Positions 21,385 through 33,216 of a stretch of 64,000 nt of DNA are shown piece after piece. Source of the stretch: Allium sativum (taxonomy: Eukaryota; Streptophyta; Magnoliopsida; Asparagales; Amaryllidaceae). The stretch covers positions 148,236,197-148,300,196 of the forward strand of contig CM060924.1 of assembly GCA_030737875.1 (NCBI GenBank). Reading direction: 5' to 3'. The notes beneath the pieces were generated by a model. The model saw only the letters and a program-made list of their open reading frames with translations, was not told the DNA's origin and did not search any database. The position numbers and the translations under genes were made by a program. The stretch's first letter is position 1. Every line of letters starts with the position of its first letter.

Positions 21385-22003
21385 TCACTGCCTTCCATCC
21401 AAAAGCCGAAGAAGTTATCGGGGCATTGGACAAAGAAGTAATGATTGGGAAATCCTCGCACACTGTCTTCTAAACCAGTAATTATTCTCGAACCCCGGCT
21501 TTCCATAAAAATAAATGTGAGACGCTGGTTCCTTGTCCTAAAAGCATACAATGAGCATATATCCTTAAACGAAGGAGCCCGATGTTTCACCCTCTTAAAA
21601 AGAACATAAAGGCGTGTCAAAATCGCGTAACCATTAGGGTGTATCTGGTACGGGGCAATGGCCAAGCTCTGAAGAATCATTTCTATATAAGGATTAAAGG
21701 GAGGAACCGCTCCGCTTTTCAACATGCCACGAGTAATGGCAACATATCCTTTGGGAGGGATATCCGCGAACTCTTTTTCCCTAGGCAGCCTGGCCTCGTC
21801 TTTCTCTGAAATACCAAATTGTTTGCACAATTGATGAAACGCGCTGGGTAGAAGCTCCGATGGGTGCCTCTCGCTGGGCACTTCAGAGAGTGCACGAGGT
21901 TCGGGAAATCTTGAACAACACTCATCGAAGAGACGACATGGGGCATAGACATGACTTGTTCAGAACTTTCTGCTTGATCAGAATTTTCAACCTGGTCAGA
22001 CAT

Positions 22004-22171
22004 AGATTTCTTCCAGGGGTAATGGAAAAAAGGGGAAAACCCTACTTAGAAACCACAAGGTCGCACGATCATATTCATGCCTCAAAATTGGGTTAAGACA
22101 AAATCAAGGGGAGGAATTTACTTACAGACGAATGAGCAACCTCAAATCTAGGCGAGCAGTCCGGCCTAAAT
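22004..22171 (-). other. Leader of the antisense ORF
   Basis: No coding sequence. A GTAAGTAAAT donor-like site (minus strand) begins at 22125, so a leader intron is possible; no clear acceptor was found. Element C is inserted at the right edge. Confidence 0.35.
22167..22171. other. Probable target site duplication of element C (left)
   Basis: TAAAT; the right flank at 46742-46746 is CAAAT, four of five bases matching. Confidence 0.6.
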
Positions 22172-23370
22172 TGAAACACCCCGCCTCCGTTAAGGTCACT
22201 CACAAAGGGAATGCCTTAACTTCGGTGGAGATTTTTAGGTAAAAGATGCAGATAAATTATAAGACAGACAAATAATGCAGTGGAAAATAAAGTCATTTTA
22301 TAAACAATGTGAGCTTTTACAACAATTGACTCAAACACACTGAAAAATATTACATAAAACTTCCATCTTGATTCAAAAACTTTCAAGTATATAAGAAGCA
22401 TAAAACGTAACAAAGTAGCATATGTCCCCAAATAAAAGTGCGAACACAGCCATAGCCAAAGATGAAAGCATCCAAGCGATATACCAAAGAATCTTCAATC
22501 TTGCAAAGGAAAATGGTCCAAACTAAGCTGAGTTATTCCCTCCCTGACTACCTTGCGGGGGTAGGGGGGGGGAGGGGGGAATGGAAGAAAAGAAGATGAA
22601 AGAAAACAGAGTTAGACATAAAGCCTAGTAAGTTAACATAGTTAGACATAAAGCCTAGTAAGTTCAGCGACTTTCAGCATGTGAACATGACATGAATAAA
22701 CTGTATACAAGACATAACCATGATAATAAGGATAACTAGGTAACAAAGGATAAGCATAAGAAATGATAAGGCAAGATAAACTGAATGCGCTTCTACTCTT
22801 TCTCTGCTTCGCCACTACGCCGTTATTCTGATTTCTATGTCTCTGCACCGCCTAACTAGTGTCCCAACTAGTAATCTGAATACAATGATGATATTACAAC
22901 GTGATCCCAATCCCCGCAATTGTGGTAGCCTTCAGGTGTACATCTAGTATGAGGATCTTAGCTCAATCAGCCTAATTACCATGAGAAATGTTAGATGTAC
23001 CCTTACTCCCCTATCGATCGGCTCCCTGCTTGTGTTATACTACCTTGTGTCTGTGTCAATCGGCCCTTCTCTTACGTGTAGATACCCTGCGCTGGTCCCA
23101 CCATAAGGTGTATCAATCCTTATGGTAGCAACCCGACACGAATCAAGATGCACAGTGTATAACAAATGGTACCCAGTGCCTTCTTTTTCCCACTTCGGAG
23201 TACGTGCACGCCCGTAATCCGTCGGAACCTACACCGACATACCCCCTGCCGCTGTTTTGACCGCTTATAATCAGCCCAGTAATCGTGCCCTACCCTGCCT
23301 AGCTCAGGGTACCGTGATACATCTATATGGGTAACTGCTGAAATCGGTCCCCATTACTAGGGTTTCCTAC

Positions 23371-24215
23371 TGGTTAAGTTTGTGGGCTTATATTTACTAA
23401 TATTACGCACCAACCCGATACGTACTTAACCCTCCCACCGATTCAAGCATGTTCATTTAATGGTTAAGTTTGTGGGCCTATATTTACTAATATTACGCAC
23501 CCAACTCGGTATGTATTTAACCCTCCCACTGATTCAAGCATGTTTATTTAATGGTTAAGTTTGTGGGCCTATATTTACTAATATTACCCACACAACTTTA
23601 TATGTACTTAAACCTACCACTCGTCATGTCATGTTGGTTAAGTGTTTCTTATTAACTTAACCTTACTCACTTATCATTTTGGATTGGTTAAGCGTTTCTT
23701 ATTAACTTAACCCCGTTCGTTGATCAAGTAATATGGGTCATGTGTTTCTTATTAACTTAACCCCACGCGTTCACTATGTTGTATTGGTTAAGTGTCATCA
23801 ATCCATTCAAGTTAACTTAACCCACCTACTTGTCGTGTTACATCGGTTAAGTGTTTCCTTCTTGTGTTAACTTAACCCTACAACAAATCATGTCATATTG
23901 GTTAAGTGTATCCTCTTGTGTTAACTTAACCCTTCCCATTCATCATGTTATATATTGGTTAAGTGTTACCTTAGTTAACTTAACCCTACCATCTGTTTAA
24001 CTAACATGTTATAATGGTTAAAATTTCCCTTAGTTAACTTAACCCTATCATCCATTTAACTAACATGTTATAACGGTTAAGTTTTCCCTTAGTTAACTTA
24101 ACCCTTCCAAACATCATGTCAAGTTGGTTAGGTGTCCCTTGTTCATTCACGTTTAACTTAACCTTCCCATATCTCAAGTTATATTGGTTAAGTGTCATTA
24201 ACCTAACCCTCCCAT
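23371..24215 (-). repeat. GGTTAAGT/ACTTAACC hairpin array, C left LTR
   Basis: About 14 units of 45-90 bp, most with GGTTAAGT followed after 10-30 bases by ACTTAACC, so each can fold as a hairpin. Intervening text recurs as CATGTTATATTGG or CATTCATCATG. Same array at 29765-30600 in the other LTR. Confidence 0.8.
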
Positions 24216-24273
24216 ACTTAGCATGTGTTGTTCATTAGCATTTATTAATTTATTAATGCACCAACCTCTCACA

Positions 24274-24571
24274 TTAGATATGTGTTGTTGCGGTTACTGG
24301 ATGTGCCGGGCGGTTCCGGGCAGTTTTACACCACAACTCAATCTAACCACGGGTTTTCTTGGCCATGATGCACCAACCTCTCACATTAGATTGGTGTTGT
24401 TGTGGTTAATGGATGTGCCGGGCGGTTCCAGGCAGTTTTACACCACACCTCAATCTAACCTCGGGTTTTTCTTGGGCATGATGCACTAACCTCTCACATT
24501 AGATTGGTTTTGTTGTGGTTACTGAATGTGCTGGGCGGTTCCGGGCAGTTTTACACCATAACTAAATCTAA
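24274..24571 (-). repeat. Three tandem conserved stem-loops, C left LTR
   Basis: 24274-24346, 24386-24458 and 24499-24571, starts 112-113 bp apart. Outer arms TTAGAT/ATCTAA; inner arms GTTGTGGT/ACCACAAC in the best copies. The loop holds CGGGCGGTTCCGGGCAG. Confidence 0.82.
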
Positions 24572-25798
24572 CATCGGGTTAGGCATATTCAATCTTTTCC
24601 CTAATTTACATATTTACAGTTTTATATGTAAATTATTCTCAATTTTTGTCAATTTCATATTATGCCACTTTTACCATAAGTGTCCAAGTCTATATTTTAC
24701 ATACTAATTATCCAAACTAGTCATGTTCCAATTTTCAAGTTATACCCAATAAGGCTGATTTCAAGTTATAGCCCATAAATTCAATTTTAAGTTATTACTC
24801 AAAATAGGCTAACCTAATCTTCCTAAGTTCGTAATAATAGCCATGCCCCAATACCCCCAATATACATCATGCTTGGCGTCTTAACCAATGGTTACGCCAA
24901 ATCCAGATTAATATTCCAAGATCGTGTTAAAACTAGATTTTTCATGTCAAATTACATACTTTGTTGTTCATGCCAATTATAGGTTCAATATGTCAAATCC
25001 CTAATTCATTTTAAATTACCCAAATTTCATCTTAACAGTCATGCAATAATAAAAGTCAATTTCATGTTATACCCAATTATTGATTTACATGCAAATTTAC
25101 ATACGTCAAAATATTGATTTACATGCCAATTTACATATGCCCAAACTTGCAATTTTTATAATAACAATACTTCATATCCATCACAAATTATGCCCAATAA
25201 TTCTACCGAACATGTTATGCCCATAATTTCACCTAAATAGGCAATACCCAATATTCCCCGTATTCCAAACGTTTGCATTTCGCGATTTAGCCTAGGTTCG
25301 AAGTTTACCCAGGTTCAATAAAAGAAAATGAATAGGGGAGATTGAAGTTGCATAAAATTAGAACAGGGAGAAAATAGGCATGAAAATATCATCACAGTCA
25401 TGAAGGCTAATATTTGATAAGAACATCATCATGACCATGAAAAATTGATGTGCAGCAAGATAAACTGAGGATCATAGCATCATGAGGATAAGAACAGAAG
25501 CGAAAGAACAACTTAAAATCAGGCATAGTCTCAAATTCATCTTATTACATGTCGCAATTAGATCTAGGTGTTCAAATCTAAAAAGTTACTAACTTGCGTT
25601 GCTCGGATAAGAAAGATAATAGAATCGTTGTTGCTGTATAAACTCTAATTTTGTGCTGATTAATCTTCACATCTGATTGTTTGATGAAGAACTCCTAATT
25701 TGATTTAGGTTTGAGAGGCAACGACTAAGAGGATTGAGAGTTCAGCAGCATAGCAGCGTCAGAAGGAATAGATATTAATTAGGTTAGGTCTAGGAACT

Positions 25799-25806
25799 AT
25801 TTTATA
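25799..25806 (-). promoter_or_regulatory. TATA box, C left LTR
   Basis: TATAAAAT on the minus strand in the context CACCTATAAAATAG, like the box in A. The partner LTR has it at 32192-32199. Confidence 0.7.
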
Positions 25807-25910
25807 GGTGTAGAGGGTGTTTTAGAGCAGTTAGATCGCCCTACAAGCCATCCGGTCCGTCTAGAATAGGTCAAAATCGTTGCAGTCCAGATCGGGAAAA
25901 ATCAGGGGAG

Positions 25911-25940
25911 GTCGACCCCCAAGTAGACCCCCTGGTCCAC
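25911..25940 (-). promoter_or_regulatory. GTCGAC-type triplet, C left LTR
   Basis: GTCGAC at 25911, GTAGAC at 25923, GTCCAC at 25935: the 12-bp spacing is kept though two members carry a substitution. Confidence 0.65.
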
Positions 25941-25949
25941 CTCGGTCCT

Positions 25950-25969
25950 GGGCGGGAAATTTCCCGCCC
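25950..25969. promoter_or_regulatory. Perfect E2F-like palindrome, C left LTR
   Basis: GGGCGGGAAATTTCCCGCCC, a perfect 20-bp palindrome extending to 24 bp with the flanking CT/AG. It holds two TTTCCCGCC sites, one per strand. Confidence 0.75.
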
Positions 25970-26201
25970 AGCCCGGGTGTGTGTTTGAATTCGAATCTGA
26001 ACTGTTTTTAAATATGAACTGGAATTTTTGAAGGCCATAACTCCTTCATACGAAGTCCGACTCATGCAAACTCGGACTCTATCTCAAGCAGAATTTCGAG
26101 ACGAACGCAATGAAGCAACCCGTTTCCCTTAATTCTTCTCTTAAAAATTAAGTATACTTTGATTTGTTAATTTAATGTTACAGAAAATACGGGGTGTTAC
26201 A

Positions 26202-26820
26202 TTCTCCCATCCTTAAAGGATTTCGTCCCCAAAATCTTCAAGTTAAGAAGAATGTGTCCTACCATCCAATCACCCGTCTACTCAAGCATCATCCACAAGC
26301 ATTCATTGTGCTTAAAAAAAGATTTCTAAATGCAAAGATGAATATATGTAATAGTGTGTGTATATGCCCCAATACTAATGCAAAGGATTAGGCGGCCCAC
26401 TGATTCAGTTGACCTCCTTAATGCAAATCATGATAGTGTCATGCATCCAATATGTATGCAAGTATCCCTAGTCAGGTAAATACTATATGCGTGCGTATTC
26501 ATTTATCCATATGCAACATCCATATGATAACACATCAAGTTTCAATCCATATATAAATACATACATTCATATGCATATGCAATATGAAAGGGACTGAGCT
26601 AATCTAATGCCTAATGTGTGTATATGCATCCACGGGCAACCACTAGCAACCACTTGCAACCACTTGCAACCATCAATCATAACATGTTTTCAAATACATG
26701 TTTGCATCCATTGGCTTCTATCTTAGGATCGAAGACATGACCTAGAGGATATACCTTAAAAGATAGAAACAAGTATGCATAAAATTCCTAGAAAAAGAAG
26801 TCAAGGATATACCCTAAAGA
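26202..26820 (-). other. PPT and 3' noncoding region of element C
   Basis: PPT TTCTCCCATCCTT at 26202-26214 (AAGGATGGGAGAA in element orientation). The rest matches the 3' noncoding region of B and lacks coding sequence. Confidence 0.7.
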
Positions 26821-28460
26821 AGAAAAAGGTATGATGCGTGTGTCTTATCTTCGGTCTCCCATGTCTCGTCTTCTTGAGCTTTACTCCACTGTACCTTAAC
26901 TACTTTAACTTCACGATTGCAACGTTTCTTGACCTTCATTTCCAAAACTCCCTATTAAAGATAGGACCTCGATCACTTACTGTGCTAGAGGGTATCCAAT
27001 GTAGTCGAACTATCTGCCACATGTATATAATAAGATGATTAGAGTTCTTTCCTCTACTTAGCTTATCCATAATGTTACAAATCTGAGGGTCTACAGCTAA
27101 AGGTTGCTATGTACTCTTTACCTCTCTTAAGGTCAGTATTTTTCCTACTTAAGGCGCCTGCCACAACCATTTATCTCTCACGCAACCCATCCTATTCGTA
27201 CTCGACATCCCTCAAGTACAAGCGCCAAAGGCCTAAACCAATATCAGACAAGCATCCAAGGAATACCTCCTCTAAATTTGGACGATCTACGTGAGATGAT
27301 ACTAGAAAAACAACTAAACAATTGTGCACTTAACCGATTCAGGCTATCCTCGCCAATCTTGCTCCAAAACTATCGTGGATCACATAACTGGCTTTGTATT
27401 GTCAACTAGATATATGCAGAAGTCTATCTCGAGTTTTTGGGGAAAACCCCTAACCTAAAAAAAACATCTGCGTGCTGATGGACTACTCTAACGGATTGCA
27501 AACCGTCGGTAAATGCATCAAGTGATTCTAGGTAGCTAAGCCTAACTTGATCCCCATAGGATCGCACGAAATCTCGGGGGTATTCTCGAGGCAAGTCAAA
27601 ATTCTAACTACCCTCCTTTCAGAATTACTAGCTAACCAACCCATGCCTAGAATCAACCCATAGCCATGAAGCTAAAACATAAACATTACACTTGTACTCA
27701 ACACTTAATATAGCTATTCTCAAATCCTTACAAACCAAAGATAAACGAGTCGAACCACTAATTGGATTTGAGACAATAATGGGATCTTCTACTATACAAG
27801 TACTAAGGTCCAGAGACTCAACTTTGGAAGCAGATATAAACGAATGTGAAGCGCTAAAGTCAAAAAGAGTACTAACAGAAGGATCAGAAAGAAAAACTAA
27901 ACTTTTTCAACTGAAACTTTACTAGCTCTCTTTCAGGTATGCTGGCGGTGAGAGCATGCACTTGCCCTCCTGAATCATGTCCTTCGTTCTTGCCCTTATC
28001 CTTACTTATATGACCTGTTATACCATAATAAAGATACTTCCTCTTGTCTCGGGCCTTACCGTTCCTTATACTTATAATTCACTTTCTTGTTCTATGATTC
28101 CTCCACTTTTACCTTTTCCTTCCTCGTTAGCCATGTCCCTATCCATGAGTTTCTCACCCTTGGGCTGTGCCCCTTAGCCAAACTCCCTCATTCTCATCTT
28201 TACCATCCTTGTGTAACATGTTGACCGGTCTCTCGAAAGCTACCTCCATTGCACGGAAAACCCTACAAAGCTCGAAAGAAAATTAACCGCAGGTGAAACT
28301 ACTGCGGTTATAGATGGAAGTCGGGCACTTCTTTGCCCTTTGACAGGTGTCGTAGTCTCATCAAGCCTATGGAACCATGCCGCGATGAGCTTACCTCCTA
28401 GAAATCCAGGAGCCTCGGAGACTCAGAGAAGAAGAAAACAAGGATTCAAACAGAGGACCA
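26821..28460 (-). pseudogene. Collapsed gag-pol remnants of element C
   Basis: Islands matching B in order: chromodomain tail (about 26830-26950), integrase core around SDRDP (26952-27020), RNase H/integrase linker (about 27055-27170), RT N-terminus (about 27380-27480), protease (about 27500-27905, active-site region LFDFSASHSF with D-F-S instead of D-S/T-G), and GAG fragments (about 27940-28460). Each is short, and all central catalytic regions of RT, RNase H and integrase are missing. No long frame remains. The same collapse pattern is seen in element G. Confidence 0.72.
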
Positions 28461-28584
28461 AAAGATAATGCATATGGCTTTGGCGAATATGCCTTTAAAA
28501 CAAAACTTTTCTTTTGAAAATGCTTCTTTTAAAACCGTTTTGAAAATAATTTTTCAAATCTTTTATATGATCCGGTAACCTTCA

Positions 28585-28596
28585 GCTCTGATACCA
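28585..28596 (-). other. Primer-binding site of element C
   Basis: GCTCTGATACCA, reverse complement of the initiator-Met PBS, two bases from the right LTR. Confidence 0.93.
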
Positions 28597-29764
28597 AGTG
28601 AAACACCGCGCCTCAGTTAAGGTCACTCACAAAGGGTATGCCTTAACTTTGGTGGAGCGCATTAGGTAAAAAATGCAGATAAATTACAAGACAAACAAAT
28701 AATGCAGCGGAAAATAAAGTCATTTTATAAACAATGTGAGCTTTTACAACAATTGACTCAAAGACACTTCAAAATATTACATAAAACTTCTGTCTTGATC
28801 AAAAACTTCCAAGTATATAAGAAGCATAGAACGTAACAAAGTAACATAAGTCCCCAAATAAAAGTGCGAACACAACCATAGACAAAGATGAAAGTATCCA
28901 AGCGATGCACCAAAGATTCTTCAATCTTGCAAAGGAAAACGGTCCAAACTAAGCTGAGCTATTCCCTCCCTGACAACCTCGCGGGGGGGGGGGGGGGGGA
29001 AGGGGAACGGAAGAAAAGAAGACGAAAGAAAACAGAGTCAGACATAAAGCCTGCTAAGTTCAGTGACTTTCAGCATGTGAATATGACATGAATAAACTGA
29101 ATATAAAACATAACCATGATAATAAGGATAACAAGGTTACAATGGATAAGCATAAGACATGATAAGGCAAGATAAACTGAATGCGCTTCTACTCTTTCTC
29201 GGCTTCAACACTACCCTGTTATTCTGATTTCTATGTCTCTCCACCGCCCAAATAGTGTCCCAACTAGTAATCTGAATACAATGATGATATTACAATGTGA
29301 TCCCAATCATCGCAATTGTGGTATCCTTCAGGTGTACATCTATTATGAGGATCTTAGCTCAATTAGCCTAATTGCCATGAGAAATGTTAGATGTACCCTT
29401 ACTACCCTATCGATCGACTCCCTGCTTGTGTTATTCTTCCTTGTATCTATGTCAATCGACTCCTCTCTTGCATGTAGATACCCTGCGCTGGTCCCACCAT
29501 AAGATGTATCAATCCTTTTGGTAGAAACCCGACACGAATCAAGATGCACAGTGTATAACTACTGGTACTCAGTGCCTGCTTTTTCCCACTCCGGAGTACG
29601 TGCACGCCCGTAATCCATTGGAACCTACACTGACGTACCAACTGCCACTTTTTTGACCGCTTATAATTAGCACAGTAATCGTGCCCCACCCAGCCTAGCT
29701 CAGGGTACCATGATACATCTGTGTGGGTTACTATTGAAATGGGTCCCCGTTACTAGGGTTTCCT

Positions 29765-30600
29765 ATTAGTTAAGTTTGTGGGTCTATATTTACAAATATT
29801 ACCCACCAACCGGATGTGTACTTAACCCTCCCACCGATTCAAGCATGTTCATTTATTGGTTAAGTTTGTGGGCCTATATTTACTAATATTACCTACCCAA
29901 CTCGCTATGAACTTAACCCTCCCACTGATTCAAGCATGTTTATTTAATGGTTAAGTTTGTGGGCCTATATTTACTAATATTACCCACCCAACTTGATATG
30001 TACTAAACCCTCCCACTCATGTCATGTTAGTTAAGTGTTTCTTATTAAATTAACCTTTCTCACTTATCATTTTGGATTGGTTAAGCGTTTCTCATTTACT
30101 TAACCTCGTTCGTTCATCCGGTAATATGGGCCAAGTGTTTCTTATTAACTTAACCCCACGCGTTCACCATATTGTATTGGTCAAGTGTCATCAATCCATT
30201 CAAGTTAACTTAACCCACCTACTTGTCATGTTACAAGGGTTAAGTGTTGCCTTCTTGTGTTAACTTAACCCTACCACAAATCATGTCATGTTGGTTAAGT
30301 GTATCCTCTTGTGTTAACTTAACCCTTCCCATTCATCATGTTATATATTGGTTAAGTGTTAACTTAGTTAACTTAACCCTACCATTTGTTTAACTAACAT
30401 GTTATAATGGTTAAGTTTTCCCTTAGTTAACTTAACCCTATCATCTGTTTAACTAACATCTTATAACGGTTAAGTTTTCCCTTAGTTAACTTAACCCTAC
30501 TATACATCATGTCAAGTTGGTTAGGTGTCCCTTGTTCATTCACGTTTAACTTAACCTACCCATATCTCAAGTTTTATTGGTTAAGTGTCATTAAACTAAC
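29765..30600 (-). repeat. GGTTAAGT/ACTTAACC hairpin array, C right LTR
   Basis: Same unit series as 23371-24215 with point changes. Unit order and number appear conserved. Confidence 0.8.
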
Positions 30601-30666
30601 CCTCCCATACTTAGCATGTGTTGTTCATTAGCATTAGTTGATTTATTAATGCACAAACCTCTCACA

Positions 30667-30964
30667 TTAGATATGTGTTGTTGCAGTTACTGGATGTGCC
30701 AGGCGGTTCCGGGCAGTTTTACACCACAACTCAATCTAACCTCGAGTTTTTCTTGGGCATGATGCACTAACCTCTCACATTAGATAGGTGTTGTTGTGGT
30801 TACTGGATGTGTCGGGCGGTTCCAGGCAGTTTTACACCACAACTCAATCTAACCTCGGGATTTTCTTGGGCATGATGCACTAACCTCTCACATTAGATAG
30901 GTGTTGTTGCGGTTAGTGGAGGTTCCGGGCAGTTCCGGGCAGTTTTACACCATATCACATCTAA
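30667..30964 (-). repeat. Three tandem conserved stem-loops, C right LTR
   Basis: 30667-30739, 30780-30852, 30893-30964, starts 113 bp apart. Confidence 0.8.
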
Positions 30965-33208
30965 CCTTGGGTTAGGGATATTCAATCTTTTCCCTATTTA
31001 CATGTTTACAGCTTTATATATAAATTATTCTCAATTGTTGTCAATTTCAGATTATGCCACTTTTACCATAAGTGTCCAATTCTATATTTTACATACTAAT
31101 TATCCCAACTATTCAAGTTCCAATTTTCAAGTTATGCCCAATAAGGTTGATTTCAAGTTATAGCCCATAAATTCAATTTTAAGTTATTACTCAAAATAGG
31201 CTAACCTAATCTTCCCAAGTTCGTAATAATAGCCATGCCCCAATACCCCAATATACATCATGCTTGGCGTCTTAACCAATGGTTATGCCAAATCTAGATT
31301 AATATTCCAAGATCATGTCAAAACTAGATTTTTCATGTCAAATTACATACTTTGTCGCTCATGCCAATTCTAGGTTCAATATGTCAAATCCCTAATTCAT
31401 GTTAAATTACCCAAATTTCATCTTAACAGTCATGCCATAATAAAAGTCAATTTCATGTTATACACAATTATTGATTTACATGCAAATTTACATACGCCCA
31501 AATATTGATTTACATGCCAATTTACATATGCCCAAACTTGCAATTTTTATAACAATAATACTTCATATCCATCAAAAATTATGCCTAATAATTCTACCGA
31601 ATATGTTATGCCCATAAATTCACCCAAATAGGCAATACCCAATTTTCCTCGTATTCCAAACGTTCGCATTTCGCGATTTAGCCTAGGTTCGAAGTTAACC
31701 AAGGTTCAATAAAAGAAAATGAGTAAGGGGAGATAGAAGTTGCATAAAATAAGAATAGGGAGAAAATAGGCATGAAAATATCATCATAGGCACAAAGGCT
31801 AATATTTGATAAGAACATCATCATGGACATGAAAAATTGATGTACAGCAAGATAAACTGAGGATCATTGCATCATGAGGATAAGAATAGAAGCAAAAGAA
31901 CAACATAAAATTAGGCACAGTCTCAAATTCATCTTATTACATGTCACAATTAGATCTAGGTGTTCAAATCTAAAAAGTAACTGACTTACGTTGCTCGGAT
32001 AAGAAAGATAATAGAATCGTTTTGATTGTATAAACTCTAATTTGGTGCTGATTAATCTTCAAATCAGATTTTTTTGATGAAGAACTGCTAATTTGATTTA
32101 GGTTTTAGAGGCGGCGGCTAAGAGGATTGAGAGTTCAGCAGCATAGCGGCGTCAGAAGGAATTGATATGATTTAGGTTAGGTCTATTCACTATTTTATAG
32201 GTGTAGAGGGTGTTTTAGAGCCATTAGATCGCCCTAGAAGCCATCTGTTCCGTCCAGAATAGGTCAAAATCGTTGTAGTCCAGATCTGAAAAAATCAGGG
32301 GAGGTCGACCCCCTGGTAGACCAATGCTGTAACAACCCGTAAAATGCGAGCCAGTTTGAAATTTTTATTTTGGCAATTTTAGCGAATTTTGATTATTTAA
32401 AATGAATTATTTTAAATAATATCGACGAAAAATCTATTTTGAATAGAATTCGAACGTATATATTATACGCGTCGTCGTTAGAATATAAATATTTATATAT
32501 ATAATTATAAATAGAATTGAAAATGGCGCGGTAGTTCGATAATTCGATTTCAAACTTCAATTGAACGTACCGGGTGCAAAACAATCCGGATTTTAGTGAA
32601 ACCAAAAATGATAGGATTTAATTAGTGAATATCTTTCCAACGAATCCGAAAAATCAAAAGTTCGTAGCGGGAATCAAAAGATATGTCCAGTTGAAAATTC
32701 TGAATAGTCGCTATGGAATTCAGGCCCTTAAAAATGGACTTTTTGCAAACGACCTCGGATTTCGATGAAACCAGTTTTGTTGGGTCCGGGATGTAAAGTT
32801 ATTACTAGGTTTCAAGTTTCATAATTTTTCGAATCAATATGTGAGCGTGGCAAAGGAAAACGCGTTTGACCATTTCAGTTGATTTTAATCGACTGGAAAT
32901 TGGCCATTTTTCTAACGGTCTCAGAATTCGACGAAACTAGTTTTATTAGGACCGTATCGTCAATACGAAGCTAGAAAATATTTTTCGGGAATTTTTCTAG
33001 TTAGTATGTGACCCCGGTAAATTGAAATGTACGTTTAAAATTCAATATAGTGATTTAAATGTAAATTCAACGGAAACTATTCGAGACAATCGAATCAACC
33101 TACGATACATATCCCATTGTGTTCGGAATGGGGGTGAAACGCTATGGACGACAGGCGGTGGGCCTCGGTTCGAGTTCGTTTGTAAAAGTCAACTTTTATA
33201 AAAAAAAA

Positions 33209-33216
33209 TATAAAAG
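33209..33216 (+). promoter_or_regulatory. Candidate TATA box, D left LTR
   Basis: TATAAAAG followed within 50 bp by a CT-rich stretch and C-runs, like a plant core promoter and leader. The right LTR copy is at 40785-40792. Confidence 0.5.

Larger units (their letters stand above)
19700..22003 (-). pseudogene. Antisense extra ORF of a Tat-like element (Transposase_28-like), spliced, truncated by B
   Basis: Proposed exons: 22003-21385, 21326-20755 and 20541 to beyond 19700, where element B interrupts it. Exon 1 has a region with PYQIHPNGYAILTRLYVLFK and a PNHYFFVQCPDNF end. This resembles the plant 'putative gypsy type transposon' family (Transposase_28), known as an extra ORF in Tat-lineage elements. 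Exon 2 is lysine- and acid-rich. Exon 3 continues into a probable coiled coil (KLMEEIEAAMKQLDEVQ). Joining the exons keeps the frame. Breaks: a frameshift near 21900, a stop near 21205, a frame change near 20200, and stops in the coiled coil. Function unknown. Confidence 0.7.
19700..22171 (+). mobile_element. Element F, internal segment (Tat-like)
   Basis: Segment between insertions B and C. It carries a minus-strand, intron-containing gene described separately. Together with the plus-strand LTR at about 47018-48650 it fits the 3' half of a Tat-lineage Ty3/gypsy element, where an extra antisense ORF lies between pol and the 3' LTR. pol and the 5' LTR of F would lie left of B, outside the window. 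Confidence 0.65.
22172..26201 (-). repeat. Element C, 3' LTR (4030 bp)
   Basis: Left edge TGAAACACCCC, right edge GGTGTTACA. Contains a G-run at 22556-22578, a hairpin array at 23371-24215, three stem-loops at 24274-24571, TATA at 25799-25806, a GTCGAC-type triplet at 25911-25940 and a perfect E2F-like palindrome at 25950-25969. The stretch 24600-25600 is AT-rich noncoding with recurrent short phrases around CAAGTTAT and ATTTACAT. No genes. Confidence 0.92.
28599..32327 (-). repeat. Element C, 5' LTR, main piece
   Basis: Collinear with 22172-25925. G-run at 28982-28999, hairpin array 29765-30600, stem-loops 30667-30964, TATA 32192-32199. It is cut inside the GTCGAC-type array by element D; the last 301 bp are at 46441-46741. 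Confidence 0.92.
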
